DNA of 64,000 nucleotides from assembly GCF_019042655.1 (NCBI RefSeq), contig NZ_JAHPZO010000002.1, positions 62,001-126,000 of the forward strand, read 5' to 3'. The notes beneath the pieces are model-generated. The model worked only from the letters and a program-made list of their open reading frames with translations. It was not told where the DNA came from and did not search any database. A program made the position numbers and the translations under genes. Origin of the DNA: Planococcus sp. CP5-4_YE. Its GTDB lineage: Bacteria > Bacillota > Bacilli > Bacillales_A > Planococcaceae. Position 1 is the first letter of the stretch, and each line of letters begins with the position of its first letter. Positions 57,546 through 64,000 of the stretch are shown here, piece by piece.

Positions 57546-58592
57546 GTGAAACAATTCGCCGTCGTCATTCCGGCTTATAAACCGGAAGAGCCTTGTAAAC
57601 TTATAATTGAAGAAGCGATATCAGCCGGCTTTTCACGGATCATTGTCGTTAATGACGGCAGTGGTGCCGACTATGAAAGCTTTTTTGACGAGCTGGAAAA
57701 ACTGCCTCAAGTCACTTTATTGACCCATGCGGTCAATCAAGGAAAAGGGCGTGCGCTGAAAACCGTCTTCCATTACATCCTCAATCAACAATTGCCAATC
57801 GAAGCCATCATTACTGCCGATGCAGACGGACAGCACCTGGTGTCGGATATGGTCAGAATCGCCGACGAACTGGAAACTTCACCAAACCACGTGGTGCTCG
57901 GCGCTCGGGATTTCACACAGCCCGGCATCCCGTTCCGCAGCCGCTTTGGCAACAGGTTCACACGCCTATTGTTCCGCTTATCGACGGGCGCAGACTTAAG
58001 CGATACACAGACTGGCCTGCGCGGCATCCCTGTTAAATTCTTGCCCAGGCTTCTCGACGTGCTCGGTGAACGCTTTGAATATGAAATGAACATGCTCGCG
58101 GCACTGAAGAAAAATTACATCCCAGTGTCGGAAGTGACCATTGAAACCGTTTATTTGGACGAGAACAAATCGTCTCATTTCCATCCACTTCGGGACTCCT
58201 ATCACATCTACAAGATCTTTATATTCTACGGAATCTCAGGTGCAGCCTCATTTGGGCTCGACATCGCCTTGTTCTGGCTGTTCGTCCAACTATTGCGCGA
58301 TGAGTCGCCGGAAACGTTCATCATCATCGCCACGGTGGCGGCGCGCATCCTGTCTTCCTTGTTCAATTATTATATTAATCGCAATAAAGTCTTTAAGCAG
58401 GGCTCCAAACGATCCTTGCTGCGCTATTATATATTGGCTGCTTTCATCATGGGCGCTTCCGCAGCCTCCGTCCAGTTCCTCTATGCAGAATGGCTCGGAC
58501 GTGGAGAGGTTATTTTGAAAGTGATGGTCGATACGGTGCTGTTCATCTTCGGTTTCGTGGTCCAACGCGCTTGGGTTTTCCGGAAAGAATAA
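57546..58592 (+). CDS. Glycosyltransferase family 2 fused to a GtrA-like membrane domain
   Basis: 348 residues. Residues 1-~215 are a GT-A glycosyltransferase (AVVIPAYKPEEPCKLIIEEA, IIVVNDGSGADY, ITADADGQHLVSDM as the DxD motif, RSRFGNRFTRLLFRLSTGADLSDTQTGLRGIP as in bactoprenol/dolichol-phosphate sugar transferases). Residues ~230-345 are a four-helix GtrA domain (GAASFGLDIALFWLFVQLL, RILSSLFNYYINRNKVF, FIFGFVVQRAWVFRKE). The pair likely makes an undecaprenyl-phosphate sugar and flips or handles it, e.g. for glycosylating teichoic acids. GTG start, six bases after AGAGG. Usually two separate genes. Confidence 0.9.
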   Translation: MKQFAVVIPAYKPEEPCKLIIEEAISAGFSRIIVVNDGSGADYESFFDELEKLPQVTLLTHAVNQGKGRALKTVFHYILNQQLPIEAIITADADGQHLVSDMVRIADELETSPNHVVLGARDFTQPGIPFRSRFGNRFTRLLFRLSTGADLSDTQTGLRGIPVKFLPRLLDVLGERFEYEMNMLAALKKNYIPVSEVTIETVYLDENKSSHFHPLRDSYHIYKIFIFYGISGAASFGLDIALFWLFVQLLRDESPETFIIIATVAARILSSLFNYYINRNKVFKQGSKRSLLRYYILAAFIMGASAASVQFLYAEWLGRGEVILKVMVDTVLFIFGFVVQRAWVFRKE

Positions 58593-58607
58593 AAAAGATA
58601 TCCATAG

Positions 58608-58642
58608 AAAAAGAGCGGAAGCACAGGCTTCCGCTCTTTTTT
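58608..58642. terminator. Bidirectional terminator
   Basis: 15-bp stem aaaaagagcggaagc / gcttccgctcttttt with a 4-base loop, between convergent glycosyltransferase and symporter genes. Confidence 0.93.
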
Positions 58643-60321
58643 CAATGATCCGGACGCTTAGTATCAGCCGGGTCGGTACGCCAAACTTCTCCATCTTTAT
58701 AAGTCATGCCCTCAGGGTAACGCAAGTCCATCACTTCTTCCTGCGTTTCCTTCGATGGTGCTTTGGTTGCTAAAGAAACTACGATAATCGCGATAATCGC
58801 TGCAGCGGCACCGAATACGCCGGCTCCCGTGTCGATAATGCCAAGGATCGTGAAGCCTCCGTATTTCGCGGCGAAGATATAGGATAAAGTTACACCTAAT
58901 CCGGTCAGCATACCGGCGATTACCCCAGGCCCGTTCGCCCGTTTCCACCAGACACCTAAGATAAGTGCCGGGAAGAATGTACCTGAAGCGAGAGCAAATG
59001 CCCACGCTACAATTTGAGTAATTGCACCAGGAGGATTCAATGCGACAAGACCTGCGGCTACTGTTGCAATGATGATAGATGCCCGGCCAACGAGAAGGCG
59101 CTGGCTCTCCGTCGCTTCAGGATTGATTGAGCGGTAATAAATGTCTTGTGATAAAGCTGCAGAAATAGCGATCATCAGCCCACCCGCTGTTGAAAGTGCC
59201 GCGGCCATTGCGCCAGCTGCCATGAGGCCGATAACAAAAATCCCTAAATTGGCGATTTCCGGTGTCGCCATTACGACAATATCATTGCTGATGACAATTT
59301 CTTCCCATTGGAGGATCCCATCCGCGTTCGTATCGGCTACGGATAATGATCCTGTATTTACCCAAGAGGCTGTCCATGCCGGCAGATCGGCGATCGAAGA
59401 ACCTGCCACTTGAGTCATTAGAATAAAGCGAGAAAATGCTGCATATGCTGGAGCTGATAAATAAAGCAAACCAATGAACAAAAGCGCCCATGCCCCACTC
59501 CATCGCGCTGCTTTCATCGTAGAAACCGTATAAAACCGAACGATGACATGAGGCAGCCCTGCCGTCCCGGCCATCAGCGTAAACATTAATGCCAGGAATT
59601 GCCACCTAGTCGCTTCCGTGAACGGCACAACATATTCGGAGACGCCTAATTGTGCATCCAGCTGCTGGAGTTCCCCAACAATCTGCCCGTAGGTCATCCA
59701 CGGAATCGGATTATTCGTCAATTGCAAAGACATGAAAATCACAGGAATCAAATAAGCGATAATCAAGACTAAATACTGCGCGACTTGCGTCCAAGTGATC
59801 CCTTTCATCCCCCCAAGAGCGGAATAAAAAGCGATCAAGACTACACCGATGATTGTTCCTACAGCAGTATGTACTTCAAGTAGCCTCCCGATCACAACAC
59901 CAGAACCCGAGAGCTGGCCGATGGAATACGTAAAACTGATGATGATGGTAGCGACCGCGGCAATCAAGCGGGCTGTGCTGCTGCTATAACGGTCCCCGAT
60001 AAATTCCGGGACTGTATAACGGCCCGATTTCCGGAGCTGCGGCGCGAGGAGGAAAGTCAGCAGCAAATATCCACCTGTCCACCCCATGATATAGGCCAGC
60101 CCGTCGTATCCAAGCAGCATGACGGTACCTGCAAGCCCGATAAACGAAGCAGCGCTCATCCAGTCAGCACCGATGGCCATCCCATTGAAGACCGCAGGCA
60201 CATTCCGTCCGGCAACGTAGAAATCTGAAGTTTGCCTAGCCATATTATAGACTGCAATGCCGATATACAATCCGAAGGTTCCCAGGATCATTAAAAGCGA
60301 TACGAGAAATTGTGAATCCAC
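58642..60321 (-). CDS. Sodium:solute symporter, VC_2705/ActP-like subfamily
   Basis: 559-residue SSS carrier with about 13 helices. DFYVAGRNVPAVFNGMAIGADWMSAASFIGLAG, YSIGQLSGSGVVIGRLLEV, SALGGMKGITWTQVAQYLVLI, GTAGLPHVIVRFYTVSTMKAAR and AAALSTAGGLMIAISAALSQDIYYR match the acetate/monocarboxylate-type branch that works with a DUF4212 small subunit. An external loop contains DTNADGILQWEE (residues 330-341), a complete EF-hand Ca2+-binding loop. The DUF4212 gene is immediately upstream. Acetate or pyruvate-like anions are the likeliest substrates. Confidence 0.9.
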   Translation of the reverse strand: MDSQFLVSLLMILGTFGLYIGIAVYNMARQTSDFYVAGRNVPAVFNGMAIGADWMSAASFIGLAGTVMLLGYDGLAYIMGWTGGYLLLTFLLAPQLRKSGRYTVPEFIGDRYSSSTARLIAAVATIIISFTYSIGQLSGSGVVIGRLLEVHTAVGTIIGVVLIAFYSALGGMKGITWTQVAQYLVLIIAYLIPVIFMSLQLTNNPIPWMTYGQIVGELQQLDAQLGVSEYVVPFTEATRWQFLALMFTLMAGTAGLPHVIVRFYTVSTMKAARWSGAWALLFIGLLYLSAPAYAAFSRFILMTQVAGSSIADLPAWTASWVNTGSLSVADTNADGILQWEEIVISNDIVVMATPEIANLGIFVIGLMAAGAMAAALSTAGGLMIAISAALSQDIYYRSINPEATESQRLLVGRASIIIATVAAGLVALNPPGAITQIVAWAFALASGTFFPALILGVWWKRANGPGVIAGMLTGLGVTLSYIFAAKYGGFTILGIIDTGAGVFGAAAAIIAIIVVSLATKAPSKETQEEVMDLRYPEGMTYKDGEVWRTDPADTKRPDH

Positions 60322-60388
60322 TGCTTCTCCCCCTTTATAAGTATCAGAACTCTGTATGGCGGTTTCTTTTATGCATCAGCAGAGTCTA

Positions 60389-60661
60389 TTAATCTTTTTG
60401 ATCCTGGTCCAGCCCGAACTTTTTATCGATGCGGTCGTTGATGATGGCATTTATAAACAGTAAAATGATGAAAATCAAAATAGCTCCCTGCGCCCCCATG
60501 AAATAGTGAAACGGCATGCCATTAAAGCTGAATTCCGACAGTTCTTCTGCAAAAAATACCACCACAAAGGATGCTGTAAAGCCAATAAGCAAATAGATGG
60601 TGATTAATATAGTCCGGATTCGAAAATAGGAATCTGCCTCTTTTTTATCAATCTTCCTCAA
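60389..60661 (-). CDS. DUF4212 sodium/solute symporter small subunit
   Basis: 90-residue protein with two helices: YFRIRTILITIYLLIGFTASFVVVFFAEEL, the loop SFNGMPFHYFMGAQGAILIFIILLFINAIINDRIDKKFGLD. The pattern matches DUF4212, almost always encoded next to VC_2705-type symporters and thought to be a partner subunit. TTG eight bases after AAGGGG is preferred; a GTG three codons earlier abuts the ribosome site. Confidence 0.87.
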   Translation of the reverse strand: MRKIDKKEADSYFRIRTILITIYLLIGFTASFVVVFFAEELSEFSFNGMPFHYFMGAQGAILIFIILLFINAIINDRIDKKFGLDQDQKD

Positions 60662-60708
60662 TTTTCCCACCCCTTTATCGGTATCGAAGACGAGTTACCT
60701 GTACGCAT

Positions 60709-60894
60709 TCAGCCTCTTAACTGAAATATGAACCGAACTGTGTCCGTGAAAGGCAATGGCACCATGATGATTTTAATGAGCATAAATGCAAAAATCGACA
60801 CTAGGGGAACGAAAAAATATGCTATTCTCCTTTTCTTCAATCCCGCAATCACCGAAATTATCGTGATAAGGCTCAATGAGAGAACCCAAATCAT
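60709..60894 (-). CDS. Small hydrophobic protein upstream of DUF4212 symporter pair
   Basis: 61 residues, nearly all membrane helix: MIWVLSLSLITIISVIAGL, a KKRR turn, then IAYFFVPLVSIFAFMLIKIIM and a short polar end. AAGGGGTGAAGAG directly before the ATG is a strong ribosome site. Unrecognised; being first in the apparent symporter operon it may be a third membrane component. Confidence 0.65.
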   Translation of the reverse strand: MIWVLSLSLITIISVIAGLKKRRIAYFFVPLVSIFAFMLIKIIMVPLPFTDTVRFIFQLRG

Positions 60895-61011
60895 CTCTTC
60901 ACCCCTTTTTTAATAACACATTCAAACTTTTATGCATCCAGACTGCTTTCTACCATGAGCCCGCGCTCCCTCCTCCTTTCCATTTTAAGGATAATAGCTA
61001 TCTCATTTTTC

Positions 61012-61040
61012 ATTATTCTAAAATTTCAGTTAATTGTCAA
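61012..61040 (-). promoter_or_regulatory. Sigma-A promoter of the symporter operon
   Basis: Minus strand TTGACA (61035-61040), 17 bp, AATAAT (61012-61017). The leader to the first credible gene is ~110 bases; it contains a second AAAGGAGG site but only an 8-codon frame after it. Confidence 0.75.
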
Positions 61041-61092
61041 TGCATTATTATAATTAAGCTTCAAGTGATTTCGAAATATAAGGGATATTACA

Positions 61093-61135
61093 AAAAAGAA
61101 CTCGCATTCTTTCATGAATGCAAGTTCTTTTTTTA
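61093..61135 (-). terminator. Terminator of the riboflavin operon
   Basis: Minus-strand stem aaagaacttgcattc / gaatgcgagttcttt with one G-T pair, then TTTTTT. It lies ~90 bases after the ribH stop. Confidence 0.88.
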
Positions 61136-61221
61136 TACAGTTAAATTTCAGGAACGGCAATCAGCAGCCACCAAGCGTTCTCATCAAGAACACAATGAAG
61201 TTCTTTTTTCGCTCTACGCGA

Positions 61222-61689
61222 TCAATCGAATGCTTTCATCAAATTGCCCATTTCGACAGCGGAAACTGCCGCTTCGTAGCCTTTGTTGCCGGCTTTAGTG
61301 CCAGCGCGTTCAATCGCCTGCTCGATTGTCTCTGTCGTTAAGACGCCGAAGATGACTGGGACGCCTGTCGACATGCCTGCTTGCGCGATGCCTTTCGCCG
61401 CTTCATTGCAGACGTAATCGTAATGCGTCGTAGAACCGCGGATAACCGTGCCAAGCGCGATGACCGCATCGTATTTTTTCGTTTCCGCCATTTTCTTCGC
61501 GACCAGCGGCAGTTCAAATGCCCCTGGCACCCAAGCGGTGTCGATGTTTTCCTTATTGACGCCGTGGCGCACCAAGCCATCCACTGCGCCGTCCAATAAG
61601 CGCGATGTGATGAAGTCGTTGAATCTGCCTGTAACGATCCCTATTTTTAAATCCGATCCGATTAAATTAGCTTCGTAAACTGTTTCCAT
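61222..61689 (-). CDS. ribH: 6,7-dimethyl-8-ribityllumazine synthase
   Basis: 155-residue subunit forming an icosahedral or pentameric enzyme that condenses 5-amino-6-ribitylaminouracil with dihydroxybutanone phosphate to lumazine. [71 protein letters not shown] (substrate His) and [27 protein letters not shown] are diagnostic. AAGGAG eight bases before the ATG. Last gene of the operon. Confidence 0.97.
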   Translation of the reverse strand: METVYEANLIGSDLKIGIVTGRFNDFITSRLLDGAVDGLVRHGVNKENIDTAWVPGAFELPLVAKKMAETKKYDAVIALGTVIRGSTTHYDYVCNEAAKGIAQAGMSTGVPVIFGVLTTETIEQAIERAGTKAGNKGYEAAVSAVEMGNLMKAFD

Positions 61690-61701
61690 TATGAACACTC
61701 C

Positions 61702-62892
61702 TTAGTCGATTAGATGGTGCATGCGTTGTTTTTTCGTTTCCATGTACTGCGTATTGTCTTCCGTTGGTGGAATGATGAGCGCCAGCCGCTCTTCCACTTG
61801 AATGCCGTATTCGATCAGTGCGTCTGTCTTGGCTGGGTTGTTCGTCAGCAGCCGGACACGCGATACGCCTAGATCCTTCAGCATCAACGCGCATAAAGTA
61901 TAGTCGCGCATCTCTGCAGGAAAGCCGAGCTGTTCATTCGCTTCGACAGTGTCCAAGCCCTGTTCTTGCAATTCATAGGCTTTCAGCTTGTTCAACAAGC
62001 CGATGCCACGCCCTTCTTGCCTCATATAAAGGACGATGCCCGCTCCTGCCTGTTCGATCAATTTGAGTGACTTGGCCAGTTGTGCCCCGCAGTCGCAACG
62101 GCGCGAGTGGAAAATATCGCCCGTCAAACATTCGGAATGAATGCGCACAATCGGCGCTTCTACTGATTCCGGATTGCCTTTGACGATGGCCACATGTTCT
62201 TCCGCGTCCAGCCGGTTGGAATAGCCGACCATGCGGAACTCGCCGAAATCAGTCGGCATATGGACACTCGATTCACGCGTGATGAGCGGGTCTTTTTCTG
62301 CACGGTACGCATAGAGGTCTTCGATCGTGATGATTTTTAACTCCAGCGCATCCGCTAATTTTTCCAAATCAGGCATGCGCGACATCGTGCCATCCGCATT
62401 CATGATTTCACAAATCACCGCTGCCGGCTCACTGCCGGATAGACGCGCCAAATCAACAGACGCTTCCGTATGGCCTTGGCGCTGGAATACGCCGCCCAGT
62501 TTCGCGACGAGCGGAAAGACATGCCCAGGCCGTTTGAAATCTTGCGGCACGGCTTTCGTATCGAGCATCTGCAAGATGGTGTCCGACCGTTCAAATGCAC
62601 TGATGCCCGTCTTGGCATCTTTATGGTCGATGCTGACGGTAAACGCCGTTTCGTGGTGGTCGGTATTATGGCTGACCATTTGATCGAGTTTCAATCGCAA
62701 GGCGATGTCCGGCGAGACCGGCGTGCAGATAAGCCCCCGGCCGTGCGTGGCCATGAAATTGATGTTCTCAGGCGTCGCATGTTCTGCGAGACAGACGAAA
62801 TCGCCTTCGTTTTCTCTTGATTCATCATCAACCAGAATAATGACTTTTCCTACCTGCAAATCCTTTACTGCTTCTTCAATTGTATTTAGCAT
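61702..62892 (-). CDS. ribBA: Bifunctional 3,4-DHBP synthase / GTP cyclohydrolase II
   Basis: 396 residues. The N-terminal half (~1-200) makes 3,4-dihydroxy-2-butanone 4-phosphate from ribulose 5-phosphate ([42 protein letters not shown]-type GRAFTV loop; GHVFPL). The C-terminal half is GTP cyclohydrolase II with Zn ligands in [36 protein letters not shown] and [13 protein letters not shown]. Together they feed both branches of riboflavin synthesis. 12 bp before ribH. Confidence 0.97.
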   Translation of the reverse strand: MLNTIEEAVKDLQVGKVIILVDDESRENEGDFVCLAEHATPENINFMATHGRGLICTPVSPDIALRLKLDQMVSHNTDHHETAFTVSIDHKDAKTGISAFERSDTILQMLDTKAVPQDFKRPGHVFPLVAKLGGVFQRQGHTEASVDLARLSGSEPAAVICEIMNADGTMSRMPDLEKLADALELKIITIEDLYAYRAEKDPLITRESSVHMPTDFGEFRMVGYSNRLDAEEHVAIVKGNPESVEAPIVRIHSECLTGDIFHSRRCDCGAQLAKSLKLIEQAGAGIVLYMRQEGRGIGLLNKLKAYELQEQGLDTVEANEQLGFPAEMRDYTLCALMLKDLGVSRVRLLTNNPAKTDALIEYGIQVEERLALIIPPTEDNTQYMETKKQRMHHLID

Positions 62893-62905
62893 CGGTTTTG
62901 CTCCT

Positions 62906-63541
62906 TTAAAATCCGTGGCGCCGCAAATAATCGGCGTTCATCGGTTGTTTTGGCGCATGCTCCATAAAACGCTGCACGTATTTCCCGAACATATCGGTTT
63001 CGAGATTGACTGAATCGCCAGCTTTTTTACCGCCTAGAGTCGTTTCCCCAGCTGTATGAGGAATAAGCGAAACGGTCAGGTGGTTTTCGCTGAGTTCGAA
63101 GATCGTCAAACTGACGCCGTCGATGGCAACAGACCCTTTGACGATGGACTGTGCAAGCAATTCGGCAGGCGCTGCGATATCGATATACAAGGAGTTTTCC
63201 TGAGGGCGCTTGCGTAAAATTTTGCCGACCCCGTCGATATGGCCAGCGACAAGATGTCCACCAAAACGGCCATTCGCCGCCATCGCCCGCTCGAGGTTGA
63301 CGGAGCTAGAGGTACTTAATGACGAAAGTGTGGTGCCGTGAAAGGTTTCCGGCATGACATCCACCGTAAATCGGCCATTCGACATTGAAGTCACGGTTAA
63401 GCACACGCCTTCTACTGAAATGCTGTCGCCGATTTTTGTTTCTTCTAAGACGACAGTTGCACGTATCGTCATTTCCATGCTGGACGCACCGCGTTTAATG
63501 CTTGCGAGCTGTCCAGTTTCTTCGATAATGCCTGTAAACAT
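62906..63541 (-). CDS. ribE: Riboflavin synthase alpha chain
   Basis: 211-residue enzyme with two similar lumazine-binding halves ([12 protein letters not shown]..., [26 protein letters not shown]; second: [61 protein letters not shown]). It dismutates two lumazines into riboflavin and the pyrimidine recycled by RibH. ATG follows AAGGAG. Five bp after ribD. Confidence 0.97.
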   Translation of the reverse strand: MFTGIIEETGQLASIKRGASSMEMTIRATVVLEETKIGDSISVEGVCLTVTSMSNGRFTVDVMPETFHGTTLSSLSTSSSVNLERAMAANGRFGGHLVAGHIDGVGKILRKRPQENSLYIDIAAPAELLAQSIVKGSVAIDGVSLTIFELSENHLTVSLIPHTAGETTLGGKKAGDSVNLETDMFGKYVQRFMEHAPKQPMNADYLRRHGF

Positions 63542-63546
63542 GTGTG

Positions 63547-64000
63547 TCACTCCTTTAAGGTGGAGATGATCTTCAAATCCGTTCCGATTCGTTCTACTTT
63601 CTGCGTCTCCAAGCGGACGCCGTTTGATGCGGAACTGGCGTGCAGATCACCGAATACCGAAACGGTTCCTTCGTCGCCGAGAATGATTGGCGCGATATAC
63701 GTTGCGATTTCATCCACTTGCTTGCTTTGCAAGAAAGCGGTATTGATTTTTTGGCCGCCTTCCACAAGTACCGATAAAATTTTGCGCGCAGCCAGCACTT
63801 TCAATGCTGCGGCAATGTCTACATCGGGCGTATCCAGCTGCAAGATTTCGACATGCTCTGGAAAAGCTCCGCGGCTATCGATATCCACCCCTGATCCGAC
63901 AATAATCCAAGTAGGGGCATCAGGTACTTGAATAATGTGGCTCTCGATCGGGATTCGTAAATGGTGATCCAATATGACGCGGACCGGTTGCCTCGGGGAG
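63547..64000 (-). CDS. ribD: Riboflavin biosynthesis protein RibD, C-terminal part
   Basis: Gene enters from the right edge; ~150 C-terminal residues are visible. They are the NADPH-dependent reductase domain (RQPVRVILDHHLRIPIESHI, LVEGGQKINTAFLQSKQVDEIATYIAPIILG) that reduces the ribosylamino-pyrimidine. The N-terminal deaminase domain is outside the window. Frame is open to the last base. First gene of ribD-ribE-ribBA-ribH; an FMN riboswitch would be expected upstream but lies beyond the edge. Confidence 0.95.
   Translation of the reverse strand, partial: SPRQPVRVILDHHLRIPIESHIIQVPDAPTWIIVGSGVDIDSRGAFPEHVEILQLDTPDVDIAAALKVLAARKILSVLVEGGQKINTAFLQSKQVDEIATYIAPIILGDEGTVSVFGDLHASSASNGVRLETQKVERIGTDLKIISTLKE

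Noticed and set aside
60930-60956. Eight-codon frame (MVESSLDA) after an AAAGGAGG site in the symporter leader, as a leader peptide
   Set aside because: Spacing from the ribosome site is long, and no attenuator hairpin or codon bias was found to support a regulatory peptide.
1-64000. tRNA, rRNA, prophage or plasmid-type modules
   Set aside because: Scanned on both strands for cloverleaf ends, rRNA-like blocks, integrases and terminases; none could be supported.

Overview
The window looks like a chromosomal segment from a low-to-moderate-GC Bacillota of the order Bacillales, most likely Planococcaceae (Planococcus/Planomicrobium-like). The basis is strong AGGAGG-type ribosome sites with ATG/GTG/TTG starts, sigma-A and SigB-type promoters, a T-box, Fur, FadR, GlnR/TnrA, DesR and CcpA-type sites, and close family resemblance of most proteins to Bacillus subtilis counterparts. 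The genus is an inference. No rRNA, tRNA, prophage, IS element or CRISPR array was seen. It is a dense housekeeping region with most genes on the minus strand.

Layout. 1-9.6 kb: left-edge antiporter fragment, murB, yceI-like gene, Rieske/FAD oxidoreductase, azoreductase, DsbA-like oxidoreductase, Mn-pyrophosphatase, a two-domain acetyltransferase, an arsR-arsB pair and a SigB-type DJ-1/PfpI gene. 9.6-14.9 kb: tryptophan operon trpD-trpC-trpFB-trpA behind a Trp T-box, followed by a 3-methyladenine glycosylase; trpF and trpB are one continuous reading frame and trpE/trpG are absent. 15-18.3 kb: fatty-acid degradation operon (thiolase, SDR, acyl-CoA dehydrogenase) with a near-consensus FadR operator. 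18.4-21 kb: three-gene OpuC-type osmolyte importer. 21-25.9 kb: acetyltransferase, MFS permease, DUF4003 protein, ZIP transporter, uracil-DNA glycosylase. 26-27.7 kb: glnK-amtB behind three GlnR/TnrA-type boxes. 27.8-31.3 kb: PAP2 phosphatase and a Fur-boxed siderophore importer without its binding protein. 32-39.1 kb: lipoprotein, hflX, VOC proteins, opuD and putP. 39.2-42.6 kb: SigB-type ydaT-like gene and the des-desK-desR membrane-fluidity system. 42.7-50.2 kb: small coiled-coil membrane protein, cydDC, ZIP-like protein, wrbA and a cre-controlled acyl-CoA synthetase. 50.3-58.6 kb: methyltransferase, ABC exporter, SDR, nitroreductase, M15 peptidase, GT2-GtrA glycosyltransferase. 58.6-60.9 kb: sodium/solute symporter with its DUF4212 partner. 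61.2-64 kb: riboflavin operon ribD(partial)-ribE-ribBA-ribH.

The most unusual non-coding signal is a repeat family present as tandem arrays at two intergenic loci (about 31.4-31.9 kb, period 215 bp; and 51.8-52.5 kb, period 247 bp). All five copies share a core that, read on the minus strand, folds into a constant-length 33-nt stem-loop with compensatory and wobble-preserving substitutions between copies. This is what one expects of a selected structured RNA or hairpin element rather than a peptide gene. Other points of interest are the TrpF-TrpB fusion, an operator-like motif at the same offset in the azoreductase and wrbA promoters, an EF-hand loop inside the sodium symporter, and a ribosome site buried in a perfect hairpin before the DUF4003 gene.
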